NCBI GenBank assembly: GCA_022836615.1
Contig: MU405222.1
Location: forward strand, 124,001-188,000
Length of the DNA: 64,000 nucleotides
Direction of reading: 5' to 3'
From: Annulohypoxylon bovei var. microspora
Lineage: Eukaryota > Ascomycota > Sordariomycetes > Xylariales > Hypoxylaceae
Of this stretch, positions 1 to 12,911 are shown one piece after another; positions within the stretch are counted from its first letter, which is position 1; each line of letters starts with the position of its first letter. Made by a program: the position numbers and the translations under genes. Under the pieces are notes generated by a model. That model was not told the DNA's origin and searched no databases. It saw only the letters and a program-made list of their open reading frames with translations.

Positions 1-44
1 CTAGGAGAGCAAGAGCTAGGAGAGCAAGAGCTAGGAGAGCTAAG
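1..44. repeat. 15-bp tandem repeat at left window edge
   Basis: Two exact copies of the unit CTAGGAGAGCAAGAG are followed by a third, degenerate copy ending in CTAAG. The array may continue to the left of the window. No coding frame is associated with it. Confidence 0.8.
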
Positions 45-1756
45 ATTTCTAAGCCTTTGAAGAAGCTTTCCGAGACAACGGCAGCCAACGTTTGGCAACG
101 GCTTCGAGAAACTTTGGTACGCCATTAAACGGCCTCCCGTCTCCCCCGTGGCGCAGCTAGCGCGCCGTCCACGGTACTTCGTAGGTAGTCTAATGTAATA
201 ACGGCAAGGAGAGACAAGACCAATCACGAAAAAGAAAAAAAAAAAGCTTACTTGCCCACAAGTGCCTTCAACCTCCGAATAAAGATTATCAATCGCCTTA
301 TAAGGCTATGGCTCCGGGGGGGACGCCCATGCTTTTCTAACGCCATGGCGTTTGTCTGTGCGGTAACGAGATTGGGCATTGTTTCTGTACTGTGTAGATC
401 TTTATCTGTCGAATGATAGGTCAGAGGCATTGATATTTGTCGCGGCATGTCGGCATGTATGTACATACCTACATACTATTATACATGTGAGAATATTGAA
501 AAAAAAAAGCAAACAACGCTTTCCGCCGGAAGCTGATACGCGGCCGGGCACTAGAGGTAGACGACGGAAATCTGTGAGGTACCTAGCGTCTGCGACACTA
601 CGACGAAGGCCCGAATTAGAAACACCACGGCAAACGCCGCAAGAATACTCGGGGGCATGGTAAGAGAAGAAGCATAAAAAGCGAAACTATGGTTCGTGGC
701 TCGATCATGATAGGCAACTATATCAGTTAAGCTTTCTGCTAGATATTTTCGGCAGTGCAGGTAGTATTGCTAGATCGCCATACATACACAATAGCTTCTC
801 GCGATGGTGGAGGACAAAATGAGGCGATCTGCATTGAACCGCACTCGCAAGCCTTCATTAAAGATCCGCTATGCATTGTCCCTAGAACCTCGATATGTTG
901 GCTGTTGGTAGGTACTTACCTGCACGTGAACAACGCGTACGACGGTCCCTACATATATGTAATGATCAACCAAACCCCTCATAGCTCCGGAGACGACTGC
1001 AGTCGAGATCTCTATCGAGTCCCCAGTCTCCAAACCTCGGTGGCTGGCTAGTGGTTCGGTGGGCGACTGCATATCCTTCAAACGTAGGCACAGCGGGTAA
1101 AATGCACACACCCATGTTTGCTATCTTCCAGATAACGTCGTTGCATGAGGTCGCCCCCTGCTTCCACGATACGAAGTTATGACGGCAGAGTTACTAGATA
1201 AGCTATTGAAATAAGCAAGATCTACAACGCCGGCATCTGCACCCCGTAAGAGCTTATTAATGAAAGGACCCGGTCAAGCTACCTTACCCACTAATTGAAT
1301 TAGCATGAAATAGGGGTATGATTTTGTACGAATACGGGTTGGCCTTTTCTCGACCACAAGTTCACGGAAGTCGAAATGATACCACCACTAAATATAGCAG
1401 GAGCTCAGCTGAAATAGCAACTGCGAAATGATTGTCAAGCCGATGTAAGTAGGACTTGTATTCGGGTATCTTTCAACAAGCTAATAGACTTCGACAACAA
1501 AAAGTATAGCTCGAATAGTGCCAGAGAGCGTAGCGATTTTGCGTATGAGATACCTCTAAGACGTCCGGTGAATTCGGCGGGGTATAGAACGAAGGAAGCA
1601 TCGTTAAGGAATATAATGATTTGTCCCAGAGCGCCTGCGCCGTAAGCTGGTGCAAGTTGACGCTTTTTCCGGTATTTGAATGAACCATTTCCCAAAAAAT
1701 TGGTGACTTCTTACTCCATGTCGACTTAGAGTTTTGGTTGGAAAGTAATAGACGAC
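45..1756. other. Intergenic, no supported gene
   Basis: Several short open frames occur, but none has recognisable domains or plausible splice extensions. I see no tRNA or rRNA. The right part lies 3' of the methyltransferase-like gene, which ends at 1757. Confidence 0.6.
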
Positions 1757-3832
1757 CTAAGGTGCCTCTCTCTTGTTCTTGACTGCCACGATGTGAGAAT
1801 ACTGCCAGTAAGTCCCCCTTTCAACACATTCTTGAACTATATCCTCCTCTTCCCACCACCACCGATCTGCATGAACGAATTTCCCCCAGATCTCTTGCCA
1901 CAGCATTCTAGCAATAAGACATCGAAGTTCGCTTTCCACAGATGTTGTATTCTTCGTATCCTCTGTCGCCATAGCACATTCGTGTATAGCACGCACGGAG
2001 ACTGTTGTGATAGTGCTTCCAAATCCACGGAGCTTCGCGACTGCCAACCAGGCTGGAAATGTGCCGCTTGGGTAGGTCGTGCGGCATCTCTTTTCTAGTT
2101 GTATTAGGAGCTTCTCGAATAGCCATTGTCGCAGTTTTGGTCCCATCGAGGATGAAACTGGTTGAGGGTCAATCAGTGTTAAGTGCAGGGCACCGCCGGG
2201 TGCTAGGCAACGGTAAATGTGGCGAAGCATCGGTGGGATCTCGCTCGAAGGAAATAATGCCGGCATAGGCAAACATGTTACGGTTGAGTATAGCTGTGGC
2301 GCAAGAGGTCGAGACCCCGATGATGCCGATATTGCTGGCACAAGTATTGGGTGGACGTTGGGGAACAGATTCGGCGATATTGGTTTTGGTGAAAGGTGAG
2401 AGATCGAGGCTTGCGGATGTAAAGCCGCAAGGAACGATGTAGATGCTAGTCAACATTGTTAACTAACTCGAGTTATACACTCGTTATCTAGAGTTACGCA
2501 CCTTGAGTTTCGTAAAGCGCAAGGATTCGAGGATATCTAGAAGACTCCAACGAATTCGGACTTCCTGGCCGGCCATCTACGCATTCGGCGAAAGGAATAT
2601 AACCCTCGCCCTGTAAAGCAGAAAACATCCATCTCTTTTTGGACATTTCAAGCTCTTTGTAAACTGTTGCGTCCGATGAATGCCCCATACTTGACTTGAT
2701 GTTGGCGAGCATGAGCTCTGGACTGGCCGCTGCCATCATTCGGACTTCTCGTTGCAGTGCCGCAAGACTTGGAGACATACACTGGTCTGAATCATCATCC
2801 ACCGCTGAAGAATGGAGCATTTCTGCATCTGACAGGGTCGTATTTTCCTTGGTTGGTGTACAATCCCACTCATGAGGGGGCTTCCAAGCATCTGGATTCA
2901 CTAATCTGTCGTTACCATTCCAACCTGGAGTATAGATGATAGCGTTATTCCGAAGCTCAGTAGGGGGTGGGGTTCGAGGTGATTGAGAGGAAGACGCCGT
3001 CGAGCCAGGATCATCAAATGCTAAGGGATTTCTAGAGTAAATATTAGAACAGGTCTGACCCGTCATTGTCAATTTTTGGGGAGCTTACACTCCCTCAGGC
3101 AAGTCTGGTATGGGGTCTATTAAAAGGGGCGTCGAGGCCTTCATCCGATCTGCAGAGATGTGGACTTCGGAAACTAACTGATCAAGGTCTGTTTCTGGAT
3201 CGCGAGGTGAGAAGATGACATCAGTGGTTCTAGTGACAAAAGACGACGGCCCTAGGGTCTGATATAGGTATTCTGGCTTTAGAGTGGTCGCCGTATCATC
3301 TATAGAGGCTCTAGCCCCAGTACTATTACTAGCCACCGATCGCTGTGTCCATTTCGACGATGTGGAATCTAGTACCGCTAATACTCAGCGTGTGTAGATA
3401 GTTAATAGCCAAGATGATTCTCGTACCTGGAGAAGACAAGCTTGAGGTATCAGTCGCGTCTGGAAACTGGACAGGATGATGGCCCCTCCCAAAAGGCTTT
3501 ACAGTAACTTCCGAGTCATCGTGATGGTGTAGTAAAGATCTAGCTCCGTATGCTGACGTTCGATTTGCCTTGCTGGAATTGGAGGCTAGACGCGCTAGGG
3601 ATGTGGTTGGATCCTTTGTTTTGGACGGCGTCGGGGTCTTCCTTCGGCTCCTAACCGTAAAGATCCCGAAGCCACGTTCACTAGATGCTGATCCCTCTGT
3701 TGAGATGGATTGGCGACTGTTCTCTGTCTTCTGCTTCTTATCTTTACCCTTCAACCTGGCTTCTTGTTCTTTCCTTATGATCCTCTCGCCCATCAGTTCC
3801 CGGTTGGGATCGGTCCAAAGGACGTCAAACAT
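1757..3832 (-). CDS. SAM-methyltransferase-like protein (fungal, 634 aa)
   Basis: Four exons on the minus strand: 3832-3427, 3368-3089, 3031-2502 and 2445-1757, with introns of 56-58 nt. The phases close to 634 codons. The N-terminal half is a basic, Ser-rich, low-complexity region. A conserved stretch around residues 340-400 is followed by the C-terminal half of a class I methyltransferase fold, where the block R-C-L-A-P-G-G-A-L-H-L-T-L-I-D-P matches the post-motif III region of type-11 methyltransferases. I infer a SAM-dependent methyltransferase-superfamily protein. A clear glycine-rich SAM motif I (E/DxGxGxG) is not visible upstream of this block, so activity is uncertain. The substrate is unknown. 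The start is the first ATG of the 5'-most consistent exon. Confidence 0.75.
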
Positions 3833-6800
3833 GGTGACTTCTTGTGATTAAGTGATTTTTCCGAGATTTTACTCCTGAAATATTGCGGTACTTGACACAG
3901 AGGTGTAATGCTAGCTGTAATAGACGGATCCTCGGGGAAAAAACTGGATATCACTACAATGTAAATCCAACAGAGCTGAGTCTTCGGTAACAGTCAGCTC
4001 TCGGAAGTTACTAAACATTCCATATCATGATATAAGATCAGAAGAATCTTCTCATGGATTTCTGACCATATGCGTACTAAGGGGCTTAGTATATCGGATG
4101 TTGAGGCCACAAGAGGAGTCGAGGTTCAGCAAGATGACCGGCTGCCGTTTAAGAAGGTATTGTTAAATAATTCTGTATCCCGTCACTCACTCAACTCACA
4201 CGCCTGAGGCGTTTGAATCAAGTGGGTTGTCGCGACGAGAAAGCCGGCGGTAGAAATCGAATAGTAGTAAGGATGCAGAAGACAGCGTATGAGTTTGAAG
4301 TAAGGTAGATAAGTTAGTGATAGGGGGAGGAATGAGAATTTGAGTTGACGATAACAACCACCTGAAGATACGAAGCAGCTTAGAAACTTAGTTTAAAAGG
4401 TGAGACAGATTCGATGCTACCTGAGTTCGAGATCTAGGCCGGTTTTGAGTCTCTTACCTAATGTACATCGTTCTTTGTACCTTCCCCCTTTCCGAAGGAT
4501 CATTGATGAACTACGGGAACGTGCGCTAATGAGATCGAGGGACGCACCTTCCCGTCAACTTCCATATCCATCATTCCTTGACGCGAACTTGGAAACGATC
4601 CGTCTCAAGATACCCTCATTTATTTGGACATAGATAAAGTCTATGTGTTTGCCTAATAGTGGTCAGTGACTTCACGTCGTCCTTGATCAACCATGTACTC
4701 ACCTCTTCACTGCGAACAATATCGTGGTTCTAGAATACAAAGGGGCACGTTGCAATTGTAGGTAGATAACATGAATACACCAAGGCTGACTCTCCGAGAT
4801 ATTACCCCTAGTTACGATGTTATGATATCATCACACGGCCTACGATCAGGAGGTTCTAGATACATCTAGCATGAGACTATTTTCAAGATTTTCAAGATTT
4901 TCAAGTGAACATTGTTCATTCAAGGGACCTTCAATAGTCTACAGAACGAATTGTTCCACATAGGCCAACCTGTGTAACTTCAATATGACCTCATTAATCG
5001 ACTTTCAATAAGGTTGTGGCTTTTTCTATCTCTATTTTCATGAGACTAAATCAATTATAAATAACCATTATGGCCTGATATTCGTGGATACGGACGCTGT
5101 AATCTGCTAGATTGGGAAAGGAGAGCTGAATATGGCGGAGTCTAGAACCAGTAACAAATATTAGTTACTCCCTGCTGACGTCTCTGAAAAGCCTCTTAGC
5201 TTTTCATATGACCTCCATTCTCCAGACTAAAAAATCAAGAATTACCAATGAACACGCTACGTCTATATTGACATGAGACATTTAAGGGATTTTAGGGCCA
5301 ATATCACATCGTGATCTTTCTCATTTTCATGTATCACTATTTCTATGATGACCGAACATAATAGTTACCCCCTTTTCTATAATTGAACTACATTTAATAG
5401 TTAATGACATCGCTCTTATAAATAGCCAGTATTTCTTTGTTGCATTGTCTGCAGTCCGCCTAACAGATCACCAAACCATTGTAGCAAGTGGTCATGTAAG
5501 ACAGATTCTTGAGAGTAGCTCCTAATTTTAAAGGCTTATCATTCCTAAATATAATGACAACTTTGTGCAACTATGTTGCACTTCTCTGTACTAACCGAAC
5601 CGTAGGCCTGATCCATAGCTATTCAGACAACCTTAATAGCCTGGATAAGTCCATACCTCTACCTAGGTACCTACATACCCCATTCACTTGATGATGACCC
5701 AGTTACACAGATTACCTAGTAACCTGGGTATCTATTGATGTACAGGATAGTTAGCATTAGGCTAGAGCTGCTCGTTGCTGCGTCAACGATATCCCAAGCT
5801 TTTCTTTCCCACTATCTTCCGCGAGACAACGAGCTAACTAGCTGGCTAATGCAAAGTGAAAGGTTTATATATATCTCAAAGATGTGAAATTGAGACAGAA
5901 TATCATGATTTTAGAGAAACTTCCTTGATAGTTACAATACAAGCCAGAATTTACCATTTGCACACTCTTACATTTATATTTAAAGGATTTGGCTAGGTAC
6001 CTAACTTACGACCTTTGGTTGGCCTACCAGGATTGTAGGTTAATATGATAACCTATAAGACCAGCGATATATCACTTGTCGTAATGCCATAGAATGGATG
6101 ACTATGACGAGATAGGTCATGTTTAGGAAGATAGTCTTAGTCCAGCGCATGATTTGACATCGCAGCGATCATTGTATTTTAACATCGGTGGGCTAGGCAC
6201 CCTCAAGCATCATCTTTTCGAACTTGAATCTCTCGTAGAGTCATACCGTTGAAGAACGTGGAAAATCGAGGTATGTTTCGATAGCCTAACATCCGAGCAT
6301 TGCCAGATTCCTTAGATGATGTCTTGCTTCCTCACTTAAATAAGAACCCAATTCATATTATTGAAATGGCAAGACGTATGCTCGAGACTCGGAGAGCGGT
6401 AACAACTTCCGAATTGCTTGTGTAGCTTCGACGTACGGTGGAGTATGTTGAATACTACTGCTGCTTCTGTTACATCGGCTAGCAATGAAGAATATCCTAC
6501 ATGGGGGAGCACGACATGCAATCCCGGCTCACACAGGAGATATATGGTGGAATGTACACACATCGCATCTCCACTCTGTATCTCAGTAGCATAATACGTA
6601 GGTGGTGTGTGCTACCGTACATCTCGGTAATTGGCGAATTTTCCCGCATGTCTCGTGTTCTTGTCCACTGTCTAGCCCACTGCTGACCCATAGGAGGCCC
6701 TTCAGGGGCTTGATTACTCGTCTACACCTTGTGAAACATCTCCGTCAAGCTTCTTAGAGGGTTTGCGTGTTTGCGATCACCTCATGCTGACCAATACATT

Positions 6801-7969
6801 GTTGGTGTAAACATCAGGGTCCTAATTGCTGGCAAGGTTGACAGAGGGGACAAAAAGGGGTAGCGCGAGGCCGAATCGCGGCTATAGCAAGCAGAGAGAC
6901 GCACACAACATTTATGTATGGTTGATATATGCACGCGCTGATGCTAGGCCACCTTATAGTAGCTCTCCACATGCCTACATACTTATGTGGGTAGTCAAGA
7001 GGCTTAAAATAAAGAGAGAATTCCCAAGAAGAATTGAAAAGGGGGGCGGGCCGGCAATCCGCATAATAATATGCGTGCTTGCAGTGGAAATGCTTGCATC
7101 CGGTAACAAGTATACCCTGGCAATTGCAGCGTCAAATATTTCCAAGTCTTTATATTTCTACAGCTGAGCTATATCTGATCTTGGCAGAGCCCTGTGACTC
7201 GAACGCCTACCTAGCGCGTTCTATGTGATCTTCTTATTCCCCCAAGGAACTCCTGGTTGTTGTGTGTTACCGATGAACAAGGATACACCTGATTTGGCAA
7301 CGCATCTCCGCTCTCTCACCTACACAATTACTGATTATAATGATGAGATGATATTAAAGGTTGTTTTCGAGTAATAGGGTACGTTATTCAAGCCAGATTT
7401 AAAAAAGAAAGTAAGAAATCGGTGAATATCAAAGACATCTCCTTTTCATGTTGCTAGTACATGACTAAATTTCACTGGAGCGTGATCAATATTGTCAACA
7501 GTTCTACAAAAGACTAGCTACCGAGAACGATCCCGGGACGAGCACTAACTGTCCATGCTAGTTTTTCCCCTGCCCTGTACATGCGTAGCAATATTATACT
7601 GTGTCTGTGGTGGATATGTGGTGGGGAGTACTCCCTAGAAATTTGACAGCGTGACTTAGAAAGGTCAGGGACGAGAACTGAAAATAGTCCATAGTCCTAG
7701 AATCACGAGGGGGAAAAAATCCAAACAGTAGAAAACATAATAATTCATACCTTTTCCAGAGTGATCTGACCCAACCGTTCAACTAATTAATCCCAATTAT
7801 TCCAATTGGAATTGTCGGAATCAGGTACGTACCTCACTAGACGAGTACCCGAACCTAACCTTCGGTACCTATCTGCACCCTGCAACTGCAACTGTCCTTC
7901 GCCGCCTCATATCGCGGTTTCCTCCCCACAGAACATCTCCCACACTTGGGAACTTTTAGGTATTTTTGA
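3833..7969. other. Gene-poor AT-rich tract of about 4 kb
   Basis: No gene is supported. Open frames are short and repeat no known motif. The stretch is visibly AT-rich from about 4.6 to 7.5 kb and contains copies of the TAGGTACCTA/TACCTAGGTA palindrome at 5660-5673 and 5994-6003. It may be old repeat-derived DNA, but no element ends could be identified by eye. Confidence 0.5.
5660..5673. repeat. TACCTAGGTA/TAGGTACCTA overlapping palindromes
   Basis: TACCTAGGTA at 5660-5669 overlaps TAGGTACCTA at 5664-5673. Other exact copies of TACCTAGGTA lie at 16661, 30225, 40164, 49677 and 52909. All are intergenic. Confidence 0.85.
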
Positions 7970-8479
7970 TACCGTACTAATTCGTCCCCTTACCTTCAAC
8001 TTTCTTTACTTCTTACTCAACCGTCTCAACCGTCCCTCACACCAACTCTCTTTTTTTATTATCTATTTTCCCGTATCATCTCTCCGGTTCACAAGAAACA
8101 TTCCTTTACAACATTCTTTTTTCTACCCAGACAAGGCGCGCCTCCAGATTCGGCAGACACATTATCGTGCAACTTTTCATCTGGTCTCGTCCTCCGAAAT
8201 ATTGCACACCGACCTCTGAGGTTTACCGCCACCTGCTTCTCTTCGTGTCTTTCCTTGTTTTATTTTCCACAAACTCATTGAACATCGTTGGATCCTAGTT
8301 GACCGATCTCCCATCAACTTTATCCAACCTTATTCATATCACTCACTAACAAGTCTTCGTCTCTCTCCGATTTAATAGATTCCGCTTCGGTTTTAATTTC
8401 CCTCCTTAGGAAATCCCTACCAGTCCTTTCTTGTGTACCATTTATTTAACGTGATTTCTTATCACCCGAGTAAGACACC
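7970..8479 (+). promoter_or_regulatory. Pyrimidine-rich leader upstream of the purine permease
   Basis: Just before the permease start, the plus strand becomes rich in C and T, with runs of TTC, CTC and TCC. This is typical of fungal core promoters and 5' UTRs. An open frame (7806-8219) crosses this region but has the composition of the leader and no domain. I treat it as non-coding or at most an upstream ORF. Two GATA-type hexamers are visible near the 3' end, one of them the TTATCA just upstream of the start codon. Their use is not shown. Confidence 0.4.
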
Positions 8480-11034
8480 ATGCCTGATCTAGGCCGCCTC
8501 ATCGACTCGTCGATGAACAAGCTAGCCTCTATTGAGGATCGCATCAACGCCTCGACCTTTGGTCGAGTCTTTCGCCTAGATGGCTCTGGTCATGTAAGTT
8601 AAGCCGTCTTTATCTTCAATGTTGGCTTCACCCTTGGTACATTCAGTACTTACCTAATCCCTACACGTTTCCAACCTGACGTTCTTGATATGATGTATCC
8701 CATCTATATCGTGAACTTGTTTGGCATTTGCAAGTCCATGACAAGCAATATTTCCCGACCATAACATGCTAGAGACCATCATGCTAACAACGATCAGCCC
8801 AAAACTGTCCGTGGATCCTCTTTCTTCCGAGAGATTCGTGCTGGCTTGACTACTTTTGCCACTATGGCGTACATTGTCGCCGTCAATGTGAGTACTACAC
8901 AGTCCACCGTCCTCCTGTGACCTTTTATCTAATTAAAAAAAGGCCGCGGTTCTCGCAGACTCCGGGGGCACATGTGAATGCCCTCCCAACACAGAGCCGG
9001 GCTGTCCTGGCGATCCTGGTTATGCCAACTGTCAGGCAGGTAAGTATCTCAGATCCCTAGAAAGAGAGGTAATTTCGATAAGAACCGAGGCTAATTCCTT
9101 CAAATATAGTGTTGAAACGCGATTTGATCACAGCCACCGCCGCTATTGCAGGCCTTGCCAGTATCCTGTTTGGCTTCTTGACAAACCTGCCTGTCGCACT
9201 TGGGTATGTCACACTCCTCGTCTATATATATAGAAGAATTCTAACAAGCTTCAAGACCAGGCATGGGCCTTAATGCCTACTTCACGTACCAGGTTGTTGG
9301 CTGGCATGGCACCGGCAAGGTCCCTTATCGGGTCGCCCTTACTGCCATCTTCGTAGAGGGCTTTATCTTCATATTCTTAGCCCTCACCGGAATGCGACAG
9401 TGGCTAGTCCGCATGATACCGGCTACTATTAAGACCGCGTGTGGTGTTGGAATTGGCCTATTCCTTACTGAGATCGGATTGTCCTATTCGGCAGGCATTG
9501 GCGCTATCACGGGCGGATTCTCTACCCCCCTTGCAATTGGAGGATGTCCCGCAGAGTATCTTGATACCAAGGGCGAGTGCTCCAGCCACATTATGATGAA
9601 TCCCGGCGTAAGAAATTCTTTCCAACGAACTAAGTTTCTCCAGCTCACAATTGGTAACAGATGTGGATCGGCATTTTCATCGGCGGCATTTTTGTTGCGT
9701 TTTTGATGGCCTTCAAGGTCAAGAGTGCCATCGTCATCGGAATTGGTATCGTGTCCATTATGTCTTGGCCGTGAGTAGAGTTTCTCAAACCCATGAAGAA
9801 CTTGGAAGAGTCGACTAACACTTCATAGCCGCAACACCCCGTTCACTTACTTCCCTTACACGGAAGCTGGTGAAGAACGATTCCAATTCTTCAAGCAAGT
9901 CATCGCATTCCACCCTATCCAGTCTGTCTTGAATGTCAACGACTGGAATCTCGACGGAGCCAGTGGAGCTCAGTTCGCCTTAGCACTCATCACTTTCCTC
10001 TACGTTGACATCATCGACTGTACTGCAACCCTGTATTCGATGGCCAAGTTCTGTGGAGTCGTGAAAGAGGACGGCGACTTTCCCCGTTCGACCATTGCTT
10101 ACTGCACTGACGCCTTCATGATCTCGATCGGTTCCCTCTTCGGTTGTTCACCTACCACCGCCTTCATCGAGAGTGGTGCAGGAATCGCGGAGGGAGGCCG
10201 AACCGGATTGACTGCGATCTCGGCCGGTGTTTGCTTTCTAATCTGTCTGTTCTTTGCTCCGATTCTTGCCTCTGTTCCGCCCTGGGCTACGGGATCGACC
10301 TTGATTCTGGTAAGCACATCCACAAAGTACCTAATGAGATAAGGGAAGTAATGACTAATATTATTTCAAAAGGTCGGATGTTTGATGATTCGTCAAGTTA
10401 TCAACATCAACTGGCAATACATTGGTGATGCTGTTCCGTCCTTTGTGACGCTGGCCTTCATGCCTTTCAGCTACAGTGTCGCCTATGGCCTAATTGCGTA
10501 AGTGCCTTCTTACTAAGCAAACTAACTCGAGCTAATCATAATTATAGGGGAATGATGGTATATGTTGTTCTCAACACTATGATCTGGGTTGTCGTAAAAC
10601 TCACCAATGGTCGAGTCACCCCGTCGAACTGGCACGAGAAGGAGGTTTATGATTGGGGAATGGCATCACGAGACGTTCCTGGATGGATGAAGAGCATCCA
10701 GCGACACATCCTGCCCGCCCGCTTCCACGTGGACGACACGAAGGACGATGTGGAACTGGTTGACAATGATAGCGCCATGAATGCCGCCACTAACTCCATT
10801 TCGCGAAGCAACTCGGCCGAAGACGACAAGGACGTACATGTTGTGGAGAGTCAGGCCCACACTAACACCCACGTCAGCCACGTGTACTCTCAGGCTCACG
10901 TTCAGCCTCAACCTCAGCCTCAGCCTCAGCCTCAACCCAACCCTGGCCACGCTCTTCCCCTCCAGGGTCAGACTCAGGCTCCGGCTCCGGCGCAACCTCG
11001 AACTCGCGACCACGACCTGCCTTCTCTTGATTAA
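8480..11034 (+). CDS. azgA: AzgA-like purine (hypoxanthine/adenine/guanine) permease
   Basis: Nine exons: 8480-8593, 8798-8887, 8943-9039, 9110-9203, 9256-9607, 9661-9770, 9829-10309, 10373-10497 and 10548-11034. They give 649 aa, the usual length or slightly above for the family. The predicted protein is a polytopic plasma-membrane proton symporter of the AzgA branch of NCS2. The family blocks are easy to see: FATMAYIVAVN near the N terminus, GMGLNAYF in TM3, FLYVDIIDCTATL in TM8 and TTAFIESGAGIAEGGRTG in TM10. In A. nidulans AzgA, an Asn in TM3, an Asp in TM8 and a Glu in TM10 were implicated in purine binding, and all three are present. The acceptor at 9256 is fixed by the need to encode the Pro before GMGL. 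The cytoplasmic tail is hydrophilic and ends in an unusual Pro-Gln dipeptide run. Confidence 0.93.
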
Positions 11035-11825
11035 AGAGTAAGGGACAAGTAACTTATCTAGTTACGCATCGACTGCGAGCACGCATTTGCCAATATTCGG
11101 CAATTCTCCTTCCAAAAGTGTTTTCTCCATGTATGGAGGGTAATGATGATGATGAAGAACACTAATGAAGGAGAGAATCACGTCTGTTGACTGGCAAGGA
11201 TAAAGCCAGTAAAGAAAGATGATTCACACAATGTTTCTTGAGAGATCTGTCGAAATTGACTAGGCTCCTCTTCTTGAGGACGCATATACATAGTCTTCTT
11301 CATGGCTAAGTGTAATAGCAGATCTCTTTTTGCTATAGCTGAGATAGCAGAAAATAAAAACACATTCCCATCCCCATGCAAAAAAAAGACATGACTTCTT
11401 CACGATTCAAATACATCATAAAGTGCCCAAGTACGTGATCTAGATTTAAGTGCCGTAGTTTACCCTCCTTATCTTATCGGACCATTAAGAGGAACTTGGA
11501 AATGCATTAGCTCCCGCAACGGTCCACAACAGCTCTGGTAGTACGCAGGTACGTAAGCATAATTGTGTACCTACCTGATGTACGTACCTACAAGGTAGCT
11601 CTTTATTAATTCACGTCTTCAACTGTTGTGCAACTTGACATCACAGAAACTTTTTATTCGGCTATTTTATGCGAATACAAACTTCACAAACTTCCTAGGC
11701 ATATTCTCCCCTCCCTTGATTAAGTCATCCTAGATCTACTACAACTAGTTCCATTCGGTTTACCCAACCTACATTTACAAGTTTACAGCCAGCACCTTGC
11801 TTGCTCAGCCAAGCTTAGTTGAAAG
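11035..11825. other. Intergenic between purine permease and UCH
   Basis: About 790 bp combine the permease 3' region and the deubiquitinase promoter. No gene is seen. TACGTACCTAC-like short palindromes occur around 11545-11600. Confidence 0.6.
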
Positions 11826-12911
11826 ATGAGTGGTGGATGGAATACCAGTTGAGTTAACCATGTCTGTTTATTAATTGCGAACATGGATTGCTAACTTTTA
11901 TTCAAACATAGTTGAGTCGGATGCCGTATGCGAAGCCCTGGCCTACCTACACTTCTAGCATTACTAGGGCTAATAGATATTCTATAGGGTGTCTTTACAT
12001 TCCTTCTCAACAACCTGGGCGTTCAGGATGTACAGTTCGAAGAGCTGCTCACGCTGGAGCCGGAGGCGCTAGCGGAGCTCTACCCCGTCTACGGCGTCAT
12101 CTTCCTCTTCAAGTACCCGACGGACACGCCGTACACGTCGACCGACAAGCCGCTCGACGGCGCCTTTGACCGCTCGGCGGCGGAGAACCTGTGGTTCGCG
12201 GCGCAGACGATACAGAACGCGTGCGGCACGCAGGCGCTGCTGAGCATGCTCATGAACCGAGAGGACGGCGAGGTCGAGATCGGCGAGAAGCTGCGGGAGT
12301 TCAAGGAATTCACGATGGCGCTGCCGCCGGAGTTCAGGGGCGAGGCGCTGAGCAACAGCGAGCTCGTCCGCGACGCGCACAATAGCTTCGCTAAGAGCAG
12401 CCCCTTCGTCGACGAGACGCAGCGGCAAGGCGGCGAGTCCGAGGACGCGTTTCACTTCGTCGCTTACACCCCGATCAACGGCACCCTATACGAGCTCGAC
12501 GGTCTGCAACCGGCGCCTATAACGCACGGCGCGTGTTCGACAGAGGATTTCCCCGTCAAGGTTACGGAGGTCTTGCAGCGCCGTGTTGCGCGATACGACC
12601 TCTCGGAGATTAGATTCAACCTCATGGCTATGGTACGGGACCGCCGCATCGCAGCTCGGGAGATTGGCGATATGGACATGCTGGCGAGGGAGGAGAGGAA
12701 GAGGAGGGATTGGCAGTTCGAGAATGCGCTACGACGGCATAACTTCGTTGGGTTCGCGGGCGCGGTGCTGAAGGGCGTTGTGGATACGAAGCTTAAGGAA
12801 GGGGGAGAGGGCGCGTACACGCGCTGGATTGAGGAGGCCAAGGCCAAGACACGGCAAAGGCTTGAGGGCCGGAAGAAAGGGGGCGGCGAGGATGTCGAAA
12901 TGGAGGGCTAG
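11826..12911 (+). CDS. uch2: Ubiquitin C-terminal hydrolase, UCH37/Uch2 type
   Basis: Three exons (11826-11847, 11912-11925, 11988-12911) encode 319 aa. The middle exon is only 14 nt, but it is required: it supplies the family N terminus (MSGGWNT-IESDA-GVFT). The protein is a cysteine protease that trims ubiquitin; UCH37/Uch2 works at the proteasome lid. The catalytic set is intact: Gln85 (oxyanion), Cys91 in QNACGTQA, His168 in FHFVAY and Asp183 in LYELDG. The C-terminal extension after about residue 230 is helical and charged, like the ULD region that binds the proteasome Adrm1/Rpn13 subunit in homologues. The gene is GC-rich at third positions compared with its surroundings. Confidence 0.93.

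Noticed and set aside
7185..7260. Possible minus-strand tRNA suggested by a GTTCGAGTC-like T-loop
   Set aside because: The bases flanking the loop cannot form a 5-bp stem and there is no A-box upstream.
7806..8219. 137-codon open frame upstream of the purine permease
   Set aside because: It lies in the pyrimidine-rich leader, and the Ser/Pro/Phe/Leu-rich translation reflects base composition. No domain.
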